From the NCBI RefSeq assembly GCF_022012475.1, contig NZ_JAKLWS010000001.1, forward strand, positions 372,001 to 436,000: a stretch of 64,000 bases of DNA. Reading direction: 5' to 3'. Under the pieces are notes generated by a model. That model was not told the origin of the DNA and searched no databases. It saw only the letters and a list, made by a program, of their open reading frames with translations. The stretch comes from Rhodohalobacter sulfatireducens (GTDB taxonomy: Bacteria > Bacteroidota > Rhodothermia > Balneolales > Balneolaceae). Of the stretch, positions 1 to 7,973 are shown piece by piece (the first letter of the stretch is position 1; each line of letters opens with the position of its first letter). Both the position numbers and the translations under genes were made by a program.

Positions 1-120
1 CACTGGAGTTGGATCTACTCACACGCCAATGAAGCCAGACGAGATTACGACGGGAGCCTGGTAAAACTGGATGGAGAACCGGTTACGATTATGGAATGGC
101 TGGCGGGTCAATCCAATTAA
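1..120 (+). CDS. C-terminal end of an unidentified protein (5' partial)
   Basis: Frame 1 is open from the first base and ends at TAA 118-120, giving about 39 residues that start HWSWIYSHANEARRD and end in EWLAGQSN. I do not recognise the family from this fragment. The composition (charged, aromatic-rich, no low complexity) looks like real coding sequence. The gene starts outside the window, and the next gene on this strand begins nearly 380 bases later, so nothing suggests an operon. Confidence 0.55.
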   Translation, partial: HWSWIYSHANEARRDYDGSLVKLDGEPVTIMEWLAGQSN

Positions 121-202
121 TGAGAAATAAAAAGGCAAAAGTGAAAAGGGAACAATTGTCCATATTTTAAATTCAGTAATAAAAGTCTCCTCATGAGGGG
201 CT

Positions 203-352
203 GTGAAAAATAAGGATTCAAAAGTAAATCAGGTTCGTGAGATGAACTACGAAGACCAAGAGTTTGATATTACTCAACTTCGTGTATCTTCGTGACTTTG
301 TGTTCTCGTGGCAAATTAACCTGACGGATACTTTTAGATAATCCGTTTTTCA
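203..352. repeat. Imperfect ~150-bp inverted-repeat element in intergenic gap 121-497
   Basis: The gap from 121 to 497 holds no convincing gene. Within it, GTGAAAAA (203-210) is mirrored by TTTTTCAC (345-352), AAAGTA (221-226) by TACTTT (329-334), and TCAGGTT (229-235) by AACCTGA (318-324), with small loops between. The centre carries the CTTCGTG-type words often seen in dispersed repeats of environmental genomes. It could be a non-autonomous mobile element or a large hairpin. Confidence 0.45.
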
Positions 353-497
353 CACCCTCTTGAGAAGAGATTTATGGGTGTGTCCGATGCTGTTGTAGTA
401 AACATTGCAAAGACAACCTCGTAAAACCAATTTTCGACAATTGACGAATAACTTTCCCTCACTCAAGTGGGGGTTAAAAAACTTCATCAAACAAACT

Positions 498-1217
498 ATG
501 AAAGAAAAGAAAGATCCAGGGTTTATCGTTATCGGGGTTTCCATTTTTCTTGGGCTTGTTGCCCTTGGATATTTTCTCAGTAGTGCGGCAATATCCGTTA
601 AAGAGTACGAACGATCCGTCACAGTAAAAGGCCTGGCAGAACAAGAACATGTGGCTGATATTGTCATCTGGCCTATCCAGTTTACCGAAGCCGGGAACAC
701 ACTGGATGGAACCTATACTGCACTGGATAACAGCGCAGAACTGGTACGATCCTTTTTAGAGGAACGGGAAATCCAGTTGGATGAAATTACATTTTCAACA
801 CCTTTTCTGACTGACAAATCCGCTCAAAGATATAGTGGAATGGAAAATTTCGATTTCAGGTTTGTTGCCACTCAAACGGCGACTGTGTATTCAGAAAATG
901 TACAACAAATCCGCCAGATTATGAGTGAGCTCGTTGATCTGGGGAAACAGGGAGTAACGCTGAGCGGAGATGAATACCAGGTTCGCCCGGAGTATTTGTT
1001 TACCAGGCTTAACGAAATCAAACCGGAAATGATTGAGCAAGCGACGAATGAAGCCAGAAAAGCAGCTCAAAAATTTGCCGAAGATTCCAACAGCCGGCTT
1101 GGGAAAATAAAAACAGCCTCCCAGGGTCAGTTTTCAATTAGTGACCGGGATAACAACAATCCGCACATCAAAAATGTGAGAGTGGTTTCCACGATTGTCT
1201 ATTACTTGTCTGATTAG
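498..1217 (+). CDS. SIMPL domain-containing (DUF541/YggE-like) membrane-anchored protein
   Basis: A 239-residue protein. An N-terminal hydrophobic segment (about residues 9-28) should export it and anchor it to the inner membrane. The rest matches the SIMPL/DUF541 fold, beginning with the family-typical SVTVKGLAE strand and containing an alternating strand/helix region ending in VVSTIVYYLSD. Family members are periplasmic, form oligomers and have been linked to stress tolerance, but no reaction is established. I chose the ATG at 498 because the membrane segment starts just after it; the open frame back to 405 adds a basic stretch unlike the family. It appears monocistronic, although the next gene follows after 85 bases. 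Confidence 0.85.
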   Translation: MKEKKDPGFIVIGVSIFLGLVALGYFLSSAAISVKEYERSVTVKGLAEQEHVADIVIWPIQFTEAGNTLDGTYTALDNSAELVRSFLEEREIQLDEITFSTPFLTDKSAQRYSGMENFDFRFVATQTATVYSENVQQIRQIMSELVDLGKQGVTLSGDEYQVRPEYLFTRLNEIKPEMIEQATNEARKAAQKFAEDSNSRLGKIKTASQGQFSISDRDNNNPHIKNVRVVSTIVYYLSD

Positions 1218-1302
1218 ATATATTTGAAGGGCAGAAGGCAAAACGCAAAAGTGTAAGGGGAAACTTTTGCCTATTACCCTTTCACTCAAAAAAAGAAAAA
1301 CC

Positions 1303-1644
1303 ATGCCCACAGTTAAACTTATAAAAATTGCACACGGCCGCAGCGGAGATAAAGGTAATGGAAGTAATGTGGGAATCATTGCTCGTCACCCGGAGATCTA
1401 CCCGTTTTTGAAGAAAACTTTGACAGCCGACCGGGTGAAAGAATATATGAAGCATATTTGCAAGGGAGAGGTTGAACGCTATGAGTTGCCAAATCTTGGA
1501 GCACTGAACTTTATTCTGAATGAGAGTTTGGGCGGTGGCGGAACTGTCTCTCTTAAACTCGACGCCCAGGGAAAGACGCATGCATCTACGCTTCTTCGGA
1601 TGGATGTTGAAGTACCGGAGGAATTGCTGGAACTGGTAAATTAA
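1303..1644 (+). CDS. Stand-alone AtuA-like C-terminal (ferredoxin-fold) domain protein
   Basis: A 113-residue protein starting MPTVKLIKIAHGRSGDKGN. The pattern AHGRSGDKGNxxNVGIIAR, the middle KGEVERYELPNLGALNFIL and the glycine-rich LGGGGTVSLKLDAQGKTHA match the small domain at the C-terminus of AtuA (DUF1446) proteins, known from acyclic terpene utilisation. Here it is encoded alone; no DUF1446 partner is visible in the window. Split versions next to acyl-CoA or MmgE-type genes are known elsewhere, so the partner may lie upstream. ATG 1303 is preferred to the TTG at 1267 because the conserved domain begins right after it. No reaction can be assigned from sequence. Confidence 0.75.
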   Translation: MPTVKLIKIAHGRSGDKGNGSNVGIIARHPEIYPFLKKTLTADRVKEYMKHICKGEVERYELPNLGALNFILNESLGGGGTVSLKLDAQGKTHASTLLRMDVEVPEELLELVN

Positions 1645-1863
1645 ATTTTCCTTTTATCACTGGATTAAGAATGTTCTTTTATAAGAAAGCTCGGGGGGAT
1701 GATATTGTTAAATCTGCTGCTATTCATTCAACAAACTACCCCTACCTCTTGATTTTTATTGAAGTTAGATTCGAATTGACCGCGATTTCTTTTATAATGG
1801 GATAGATTGTATGAATAGTGAATGACCTTTAATTGCTCTCAATTCTAATTTATCTAACAAATC

Positions 1864-3162
1864 ATGCTTCGTAAAACGACTTATTTTTTAATACTTATTT
1901 TATCAACACTGATGGTTGCGTGTTCATCCGGTGATGAATCAGCCGCAGTGTATGAAAACATGAACTTTTCTCCTGATAATGGAGGAATTACTCTGCCCGA
2001 TGGATTTCAGGCTGTTGTTGTGACTGAAAGTATCGGCAGTGCCCGGCAGATGACTGTAGATGAAGATGGTGATATCTATGTTGCTCTAAGTAATGATCAT
2101 AATGGAAACGGGATCGCCGCCCTACGTGATACGGATGGCGACGGCGTTGCAGATACTACAGCCTACTTTGGTGATTACACCGGCACCGGAATTGCTCTTC
2201 ACAACGGGTATCTGTACTTCGCTCCCGATACGGCCATTGTAAGATACTCCATGGAAGGTGTGGACCTTGTTCCCACATCAGAGCCTGAAATGGTGGTAAC
2301 CGGATTTCCCGACCAGGGAAGTCACGCCGCAAAACCCATTACATTCGATGGAGGGGGAGATTTATATGTGAATATTGGCGCTCCATCAAATGCGTGCCAG
2401 GAAGAATCTCGTACGGCGGGATCGCCGGGAATGAAACCCTGTCCGCAGCTTGAGTGGCAGGGAAGTGTGTGGCAGTTTAATTCAAATTCAACAGGACAGA
2501 CTCTCCAGGAAGATGGCTATAAATACGCAACAGGCTACCGGAATGCAGTGGCACTTGAATGGAATTCAGGCGCTGAAAATCTCTACCTGGTTCAGCATGG
2601 CCGTGATCAGTTAAATACCCTCTGGCCTGAACACTACGATTCACTGGATAATGCAGAGCTTCCGGCGGAGGAATTCTTTAAGGTTGATGATGGCGATAAC
2701 TTTGGATGGCCTTACACCTATTATGACCAGCGCCGGGGCGAGAGGATGATGAACCCCGAGTATGGTGGAGATGGAGAAACTCCTTACGTAGGTGATGATT
2801 TTGAAGATCCTATCCAGGCATTTCCGGGTCATTGGGCTCCTAATGACCTGATCTTTTATCACGGAGATCAGTTTCCACAGGAATATTACGGTGGTGCATT
2901 TATTGCATTTCACGGATCATGGAATCGTGCTCCACTTCCGCAGGCCGGGTATCGCGTAACATTTACACCTTTTAACGGAACTGAGGTTTCCGGTGAATAT
3001 CAAACCTTTGCGAATGGATTTGCAGGAGAAGGAGTTATTCGATCCCCCGGTCAGGCAGAACACCGCCCAATGGGATTGGCTGAAGGGACGGATGGTTCTG
3101 TTTACATCGTCGATTCCAGAGTAGGTAAAATCTGGCGTATATTTTATACAGGAAGTCAATAA
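1864..3162 (+). CDS. Sorbosone dehydrogenase-like (PQQ-type beta-propeller) lipoprotein
   Basis: A 432-residue protein with a lipoprotein signal: hydrophobic residues 6-19, then LMVAC with the modified Cys near residue 20. The rest is a glucose/sorbosone dehydrogenase-type beta-propeller, with DGDIYVAL and DGGGDLYVNIGAPSNAC blades, a QHGRDQLNTLWP motif and the C-terminal AEHRPMGLAEG...GKIWRIFY. The family oxidises sugars or aldoses with PQQ, but many members are uncharacterised. It is a clear paralogue of the lipoprotein at 53920, sharing HGRDQLNTLWP and FIAFHGSWNRAPLPQ. No PQQ synthesis genes are in the window. The CDS ends in a shared terminator facing the convergent sulfatase. Confidence 0.85.
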   Translation: MLRKTTYFLILILSTLMVACSSGDESAAVYENMNFSPDNGGITLPDGFQAVVVTESIGSARQMTVDEDGDIYVALSNDHNGNGIAALRDTDGDGVADTTAYFGDYTGTGIALHNGYLYFAPDTAIVRYSMEGVDLVPTSEPEMVVTGFPDQGSHAAKPITFDGGGDLYVNIGAPSNACQEESRTAGSPGMKPCPQLEWQGSVWQFNSNSTGQTLQEDGYKYATGYRNAVALEWNSGAENLYLVQHGRDQLNTLWPEHYDSLDNAELPAEEFFKVDDGDNFGWPYTYYDQRRGERMMNPEYGGDGETPYVGDDFEDPIQAFPGHWAPNDLIFYHGDQFPQEYYGGAFIAFHGSWNRAPLPQAGYRVTFTPFNGTEVSGEYQTFANGFAGEGVIRSPGQAEHRPMGLAEGTDGSVYIVDSRVGKIWRIFYTGSQ

Positions 3163-3166
3163 AATT

Positions 3167-3228
3167 AGATTTCAATAAATTTGATGGGTAACGAGTGTTG
3201 GTTGACTTGTTACCCATTTTTATTGAAT
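3167..3228. terminator. Bidirectional terminator hairpin between convergent genes
   Basis: ATGGGTAAC (3184-3192) pairs with GTTACCCAT (3209-3217), followed by TTTTA on the plus strand. The stem extends outward with TTTCAATA and TATTGAA, giving an A/T-rich base on both sides. It lies between the stop of the dehydrogenase lipoprotein and the stop of the sulfatase, so it can serve both. Confidence 0.75.
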
Positions 3229-4803
3229 CTAATCGTAATCGCCCAAAGCCTCCATTTTGAATCGACTCAGTTCGGGAACGGTGTGTTCCTCTTTCATGAT
3301 CTCTCGAATTTGGTTCACGATTTCCGGATGTTCTGCTGCTACATTGTTCTCTTCCCTGATATCTTCTTCGAGGTTGTAGAGCTCGATCTCCAGGTTGCCA
3401 TCAGCTATAATATTTTTTCGAATGCCCTTCCATTTACCCATGCGTACGGCCTGCTGACCTCCATAAGAAGGAAATTCCCAATAGAGATAGTCATGCTTTT
3501 TCTGAGTAGTTGAATGACCCTTTAGAGTGGGCAAAAAGCTGATGCCATCAATACCTTCGGGTGATTCTGCTTCAGCAACTTCAGTAAGAGTTGGTAAAAC
3601 ATCCCAAAAAGCTGATATGTGATTTGTAGAACTTCCGGCGGGAATTACTCCTTCCCATGTGGCAATCATTGGTACCCGAATTCCTCCTTCGTACACATGG
3701 CCTTTAATCCTTGACTCGCCGTTCACATAATTCGGGAATGGACCGGCACTCCTAAAATAATCCGGATCTACCCCGCCTGCATAGGTTGGCCCGTTATCAC
3801 TTGAAAACATGATGAGCGTATTTTCATACAACCCCAATTCTTTAAGCTTTTCTACAATTTCACCAACCTTTTCATCCATATATGAGATCATGGCCGCATA
3901 AGTTGCTTTGGGGTATTGTGCAGGTACATAACTCCCTTGAGTGTACGGTTCCTCCTCCCCAAACTTCTCCCTGTAGTAATTGATCCATCTCTCCGGTGCC
4001 TGAAGTGATACATGGGGTATTGGCGTAGGCAGGTACAAGAAAAAGGGCATGTTCTGATTTCTCTCGATAAATCCGATCGTTTCATCATGCATCAGATCTG
4101 CTGAATAATCGGGCTGATCATGAAAAATTGCATAACTTTCAGGGTCATGAGGATCGGCACTATCCGGCAGATCCTGGTGTGGTGGTACCAACTGGTTTCT
4201 CAAAGCAACCCGTGTATCATTTCTCCACAGGTAGATTGGGTAATAAGTGTGTGCCTGCCGCTGCCCATTATATCCAAAGAAAAAATCGAATCCCTGGTTT
4301 GTGGGAACTCCTTCTGTAAAGGGTGCTCCCAATCCCCACTTGCCAATAGCCCCTGTTTTATATCCGGCCTTTTGAAGTAATTTCCCGACTGTTTCCGTTG
4401 AGCCCGGAATGGGAAACTGACCTTCAAGCATCGGATTTGCAGCCATATTTTCAAAACTCCAAACATCACCGCGTTCGCCCCATTCATGATTCGACCGTAT
4501 GAAAGCATTGCCGGGGTGTTTGCCTGTCATAAGCATGTACCTGGCAGGGGCACAAACAGGTGCACCGGAATAGTGATTGGTGAATTTCATGCCGGCTTCT
4601 GCCAAGGCATCAATATTGGGTGTTTCTATCTTTTCCTGGCCATAAACCCCTAACTCTCCATATCCTAAATCATCCGCTAAAATGTAGATGATATTGGGTT
4701 TTTCTGTTTGACCGTTTACTGTTTGAGAATATCCGGTAAGCAGAAAAATTGAAATCAAACAGATACAGAAAATATCGGTACCTAAAAGTTGTTTTCTATT
4801 CAT
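3229..4803 (-). CDS. Sulfatase (formylglycine-dependent, secreted)
   Basis: A 524-residue type I sulfatase. A signal peptide (about residues 1-31) is followed by PNIIYILADDLGYGELGVYGQ, where Asp44/Asp45 are predicted calcium ligands. The active-site signature C-A-P-A-R is at residues 84-88; Cys84 is the residue converted to formylglycine by FGE, which is not in the window. FSSDNGPTYAGG supplies further metal ligands, and IGKWGLG contains the conserved Lys. Such enzymes remove sulfate esters, often from marine polysaccharides, but the substrate cannot be read from sequence. No SusCD pair or carbohydrate locus is adjacent. The CDS is divergent from the VOC gene upstream. Confidence 0.93.
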   Translation of the reverse strand: MNRKQLLGTDIFCICLISIFLLTGYSQTVNGQTEKPNIIYILADDLGYGELGVYGQEKIETPNIDALAEAGMKFTNHYSGAPVCAPARYMLMTGKHPGNAFIRSNHEWGERGDVWSFENMAANPMLEGQFPIPGSTETVGKLLQKAGYKTGAIGKWGLGAPFTEGVPTNQGFDFFFGYNGQRQAHTYYPIYLWRNDTRVALRNQLVPPHQDLPDSADPHDPESYAIFHDQPDYSADLMHDETIGFIERNQNMPFFLYLPTPIPHVSLQAPERWINYYREKFGEEEPYTQGSYVPAQYPKATYAAMISYMDEKVGEIVEKLKELGLYENTLIMFSSDNGPTYAGGVDPDYFRSAGPFPNYVNGESRIKGHVYEGGIRVPMIATWEGVIPAGSSTNHISAFWDVLPTLTEVAEAESPEGIDGISFLPTLKGHSTTQKKHDYLYWEFPSYGGQQAVRMGKWKGIRKNIIADGNLEIELYNLEEDIREENNVAAEHPEIVNQIREIMKEEHTVPELSRFKMEALGDYD

Positions 4804-4909
4804 TCTTATTTATGATTTGATGAACTCTTAAAATATCATAGATATCCAATCGAAAAAATCTAATTATAGTCATACGAATAAAGCAAGGATCAATGGCACT
4901 GCACCAATT

Positions 4910-5263
4910 TTGCTGGTAAAGGATATTGAAGCTGCCGCTAATTATTACCGGGACAAAGTAGGTTTCAGGTATGAACGGTTTTGGGGAGATCCGCCGGGAT
5001 TCTGTATTCTTGATCGTGATGGGTTTGGGTTGATGCTCAGCCGTGTGCACAATTTCAAAGATATCAAACCACATTATAAAATAGTGCAAAACATGTGGAA
5101 TGTGTACTTCTGGGTGGATGATGCAGCCAAAATGTACCAAGAGATGAAAGCATCCGGAGCCATTATCGATTATCATTTGGGCGAGAAAGATTACGGCTGC
5201 CTGGAGTTTGGTATACAGGACTTGGACGGGTATGATATCGCCTTTGGGCAGGTTTTGGAGTGA
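4910..5263 (+). CDS. VOC (glyoxalase/bleomycin-resistance-like) protein, start uncertain
   Basis: A 117-residue VOC-superfamily protein with paired beta-alpha-beta-beta-beta modules: LVKDIEAAANYYRDKVGFRYERFWG and, after WNVYFWVDDAAKMYQEMKASGA, DLDGYDIAFGQVL. Function (dioxygenase, glyoxalase-like or antibiotic binding) cannot be assigned. The start is odd. The frame is open back to a TAA at 4829-4831, and the family-like residues TAPIL directly precede the only usable start, a TTG at 4910. No ATG or GTG exists in frame upstream, and the ATG at 4893 is out of frame. The gene may use a rare start, have a small indel, or begin at the TTG. Confidence 0.7.
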   Translation: MLVKDIEAAANYYRDKVGFRYERFWGDPPGFCILDRDGFGLMLSRVHNFKDIKPHYKIVQNMWNVYFWVDDAAKMYQEMKASGAIIDYHLGEKDYGCLEFGIQDLDGYDIAFGQVLE

Positions 5264-5507
5264 TCTAACTGACTCTGTAGAGATTATTTCCAGTAAAAAT
5301 TTATCACATTTTAGATGTGGCTAAAGCCATCGGAGTTTTTGCTTACGCTTCTTCCGTCAGTTAAAAATGACGGTAATAGATTTCAGACCTGTTCAAGTAA
5401 GTTTGCAGTTTTACCAATTGAGAAAGTTGAATAGTAGAGTTAGTATCTATTACCCTTGATTTTAGTCAACGGAAAAGAAAAGCCACTCCCAATCTTGACC
5501 CCATAAA

Positions 5508-6272
5508 TCAAAGCTTTAACAACCGCTCAAGTCTCGAATCCAACCGATTTCGATGCGACCCCTTCCAGTACACTTGGCCACAATCCGGGCATTGTGAAAA
5601 CTCATCGAAATACTTTTTAGTCAGCGGTTCAAGCTGATCCATCACCGATTCTTTTGATACTCTTTCGAGCATTCCATTACAATTTACACATCGCGAATAA
5701 GGCTGAATCTCATCAAACAGATCAAACCGTTTGAACACCTCTTCCAGTTGTTCGGTGGAATCATCCGAACGTGGCAGATAGCCTATTTTCACGGCATTTC
5801 GCATCAGTAGTTTTCGGTCACGCGTGAGCAGAATGCGGTTTTCCTTTTGCATCTGTTTGATGATTTCAGAATCTGTTGCATCATTCTTGTAAGCCGTATC
5901 AAACCCCGCCAGCCGAAGATGTTTGGCGAGTTTTCCAAGATTGACATCCGCCAGAAATAGTAGTTCATCCGGTTTTGAAATCTGAAGTCGTTCTGATTTT
6001 GGAATCTCGAGCGAAATAAAAAATGGATATACACTGATTCGTTCATTACCGGTAATCTTGTAAGAGAAATCAACAGGCTTATCATCTGCCAGGATGAAAT
6101 CCACTTCGGTGTGAGGAACTCCGCAACCTTCAATCAGATCTTTTACAGAGGTCGGTTCCGAAAGAGAGCGTTCAATGATCCGGTTATCAGAAATTGGCTG
6201 TGATACAAGATCCACGAGATCTCCATAAAATCGGAGAGTTGGTTGAATGGGTAGGTTTGATGGCTTGCTCAT
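5508..6272 (-). CDS. Mut7-C RNase-domain protein with N-terminal ubiquitin-like domain
   Basis: A 254-residue protein from the ATG at 6272; the frame extends 5 codons further to a TTG. Residues 1-90 resemble the beta-grasp (ThiS/MoaD-like) domain that precedes Mut7-C in bacteria. The PIN-like Mut7-C domain follows: FLADVNLGKLAKHLRLAGFDTAY...ILLTRDRKLL with acidic residues expected to bind metal. A C-terminal zinc ribbon has two pairs, CVNCNG and CPDCG, ending in VYWKGSH. The predicted role is RNA cleavage or processing, based on the fold only. It is monocistronic and divergent from the aldo/keto reductase at 6571. Confidence 0.88.
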   Translation of the reverse strand: MSKPSNLPIQPTLRFYGDLVDLVSQPISDNRIIERSLSEPTSVKDLIEGCGVPHTEVDFILADDKPVDFSYKITGNERISVYPFFISLEIPKSERLQISKPDELLFLADVNLGKLAKHLRLAGFDTAYKNDATDSEIIKQMQKENRILLTRDRKLLMRNAVKIGYLPRSDDSTEQLEEVFKRFDLFDEIQPYSRCVNCNGMLERVSKESVMDQLEPLTKKYFDEFSQCPDCGQVYWKGSHRNRLDSRLERLLKL

Positions 6273-6367
6273 ATCAGAAAATAACAATCAGAAGATCATT
6301 ATGTGTGTGTTGTGTGAATGACTCAATGAAAACGGGTTTGAAAAGCCTTAAATTAAAAGAACTCTTT

Positions 6368-6502
6368 GAAGGGGGATGAATCAAAAAAGTTGATTCAGGG
6401 GGATGACCTCTCCGTGTTTTCTCGATCCGAAGGTCCCCTTCGGAGCGTAATGACTGAAGCTCTGCTTCTATTCAGGTTTTAGCTGATGAGAAGCAGAGCT
6501 TC
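6368..6502. repeat. Intergenic palindromic repeats upstream of aldo/keto reductase
   Basis: GAAGCTCTGCTTCT (6456-6469) and AGAAGCAGAGCTTC (6489-6502) form a perfect 14-bp inverted repeat with a 19-base loop. Just upstream is a shorter inverted set around GGGGGATGAATC and GATTCAGGGGGATGA (6371-6417). The elements lie in the divergent promoter region between the Mut7-C gene and the reductase, so they are probably dispersed GC-rich repeats rather than terminators. Confidence 0.6.
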
Positions 6503-6570
6503 CATCCGCCATTCCGAAGCAGGAGCTTAGGAACGAGTTAACAACATCATCAAAAAAACTATACTGACAC

Positions 6571-7572
6571 ATGAAACTCAGACAACTCGGTAACTCAGAT
6601 ATTAAAGTAACACCAATCGCGTTTGGTGCATGGGCGATCGGCGGATGGATGTGGGGTGGCGCTGATGAAGACGATGCTATTAAAGCTGTGCAAACGGCCG
6701 TAGACCTCGGCATGACCACCATCGATACGGCCGCAGTATATGGGTATGGAAAAAGTGAAAAACTGATCGGGAAAGCGTTGAAATACCGGCCGCGGGACAG
6801 CTACCAGATTCTAACCAAATATGGGCTAAACTGGGAAACAGACGATGGTACATTCTATTTTGACAGTGAAGATGAGCAGGGAAACCCGGTAAAGATTTAC
6901 AAATGGGCCTCCAAAGAACGTGTGAAGAAAGAGTGTGAAGACAGTCTTCGAAGGCTTGATATCGATTATATAGACCTCTACCAGATTCACTGGCACGATC
7001 CCAAAACTCCAATTTCTGAAACAATGAAGGCCGTTTCTGAACTGATTGAGGAAGGCAAGATCCGGGCAGCCGGTGTTTGCAACTATTCTGTTGAAAATGT
7101 GGAAGAAGCATTAAAAACCATTGATTTGGCATCCAACCAGGTTCCCTATAGTATGATCAATCGAGGCATTGAAGAGGACGTTGTTCCACAGGCGATAGAA
7201 AAAGGAATGCATATTCTGCCCTACAGCCCGCTGCAGCGAGGTCTGCTGACCGGAAAAATTACTCCCGGCTACGAGTTCAGCGGTTACGATACCCGAAAAA
7301 GCGATAAATATTTTACCGACGAAAATATTCGGCGCGTCAATGACTTACTTGAGAAAATCCGCCCGATTGCCGAACAACATAACGCCACACTGGCACAACT
7401 CGTGATTAACTGGACCGCCAACCAACCCGGAATGGGATGTGTATTGGTCGGGGCCCGAAATCCCAAGCAGGTAAAAGACAACGCCGGCGCTTTTGATTTT
7501 GAACTCTCCAAAGAAGAACTGGATCAGATCACGAAAGCGGCGGATGAATTTGAGTTGGCTGAGAAGGAATAA
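6571..7572 (+). CDS. Aldo/keto reductase (cytosolic)
   Basis: A 333-residue aldo/keto reductase TIM barrel. The catalytic tetrad is visible: Asp52 and Tyr57 in IDTAAVYGYG, Lys83 in LTKYGL, and His in DLYQIHWHD. The C-terminal VLVGARNPKQVKDNAGAF segment binds the NADP phosphate in the family. It should reduce an aldehyde or ketone, or run in reverse on a sugar, with NADPH; the substrate is unknown. There is no signal peptide, in contrast to the exported paralogues at 50154 and 55488. The start is set by the conserved MKLRQLGNSD beginning. The CDS is monocistronic. Confidence 0.92.
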   Translation: MKLRQLGNSDIKVTPIAFGAWAIGGWMWGGADEDDAIKAVQTAVDLGMTTIDTAAVYGYGKSEKLIGKALKYRPRDSYQILTKYGLNWETDDGTFYFDSEDEQGNPVKIYKWASKERVKKECEDSLRRLDIDYIDLYQIHWHDPKTPISETMKAVSELIEEGKIRAAGVCNYSVENVEEALKTIDLASNQVPYSMINRGIEEDVVPQAIEKGMHILPYSPLQRGLLTGKITPGYEFSGYDTRKSDKYFTDENIRRVNDLLEKIRPIAEQHNATLAQLVINWTANQPGMGCVLVGARNPKQVKDNAGAFDFELSKEELDQITKAADEFELAEKE

Positions 7573-7660
7573 AAATCTACCATTGCCTGTCTCGATTCCT
7601 TCAGGGAGGGGAGTGCCCGATATTTTGGGGCGAGGGGTGTAAACTTATTCATCAACTACT

Positions 7661-7876
7661 TAACGCGTTTACCAGTTGAATTTACAAAGCTAAGTCGTAT
7701 TCATTACATGAAGCATGTTTTATAGGCTGATCATCCCCCTGAGCCCCCTTCGAAGGGGGGAAGATTCGGGTACTTTTTCCCGACCGCTGTTGGGAGGGAT
7801 GACAAAAGCTAAAAAAAACTCATTTCAGATAACTATAGGGTTTTATTGCTTAAAATATTAACTGGTAAACGCGTTA
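7661..7876. repeat. Element bounded by perfect 17-bp inverted repeats
   Basis: TAACGCGTTTACCAGTT (7661-7677) recurs exactly as AACTGGTAAACGCGTTA (7860-7876), bracketing 182 bases. The interior has no gene but carries a GC-rich palindrome (CCCCCTTCGAAGGGGGG, 7748-7764 area). It fits either a small non-autonomous mobile element or a pair of operators sharing the core AACGCGTT, as used by LacI-type regulators. The rest of the gap 7573-7973 holds only the satD operator region. Confidence 0.6.
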
Positions 7877-7907
7877 CTTAGTACTGATTATACTGCAACA
7901 AACCTTA

Positions 7908-7960
7908 TTGATGCATTAATTTTGCATCAAATATATTTGTTGCATATTTTTTGCATCAAT
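7908..7960. promoter_or_regulatory. TGCATCAA repeats: candidate satD operator
   Basis: TTGATGCA (7908-7915) faces TGCATCAA (7923-7930). Further copies are TTGTTGCAT (near 7937) and TTGCATCAA (7951-7959), the last ending 14 bases before the satD ATG. This spacing suits binding of a dimer or several dimers over the promoter. SatD itself has a C-terminal helix-turn-helix, so autoregulation is a reasonable inference. Confidence 0.6.
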
Positions 7961-7973
7961 TGTATTATGAGTC

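Noticed and set aside
350-700. Minus-strand open frame over the SIMPL gene start
   Set aside because: It overlaps a well-supported gene in the opposite direction and its composition is that of an antisense shadow.
3181-3513. Plus-strand open frame beginning in the terminator
   Set aside because: It is antisense to the C-terminus of the sulfatase and starts inside the hairpin.
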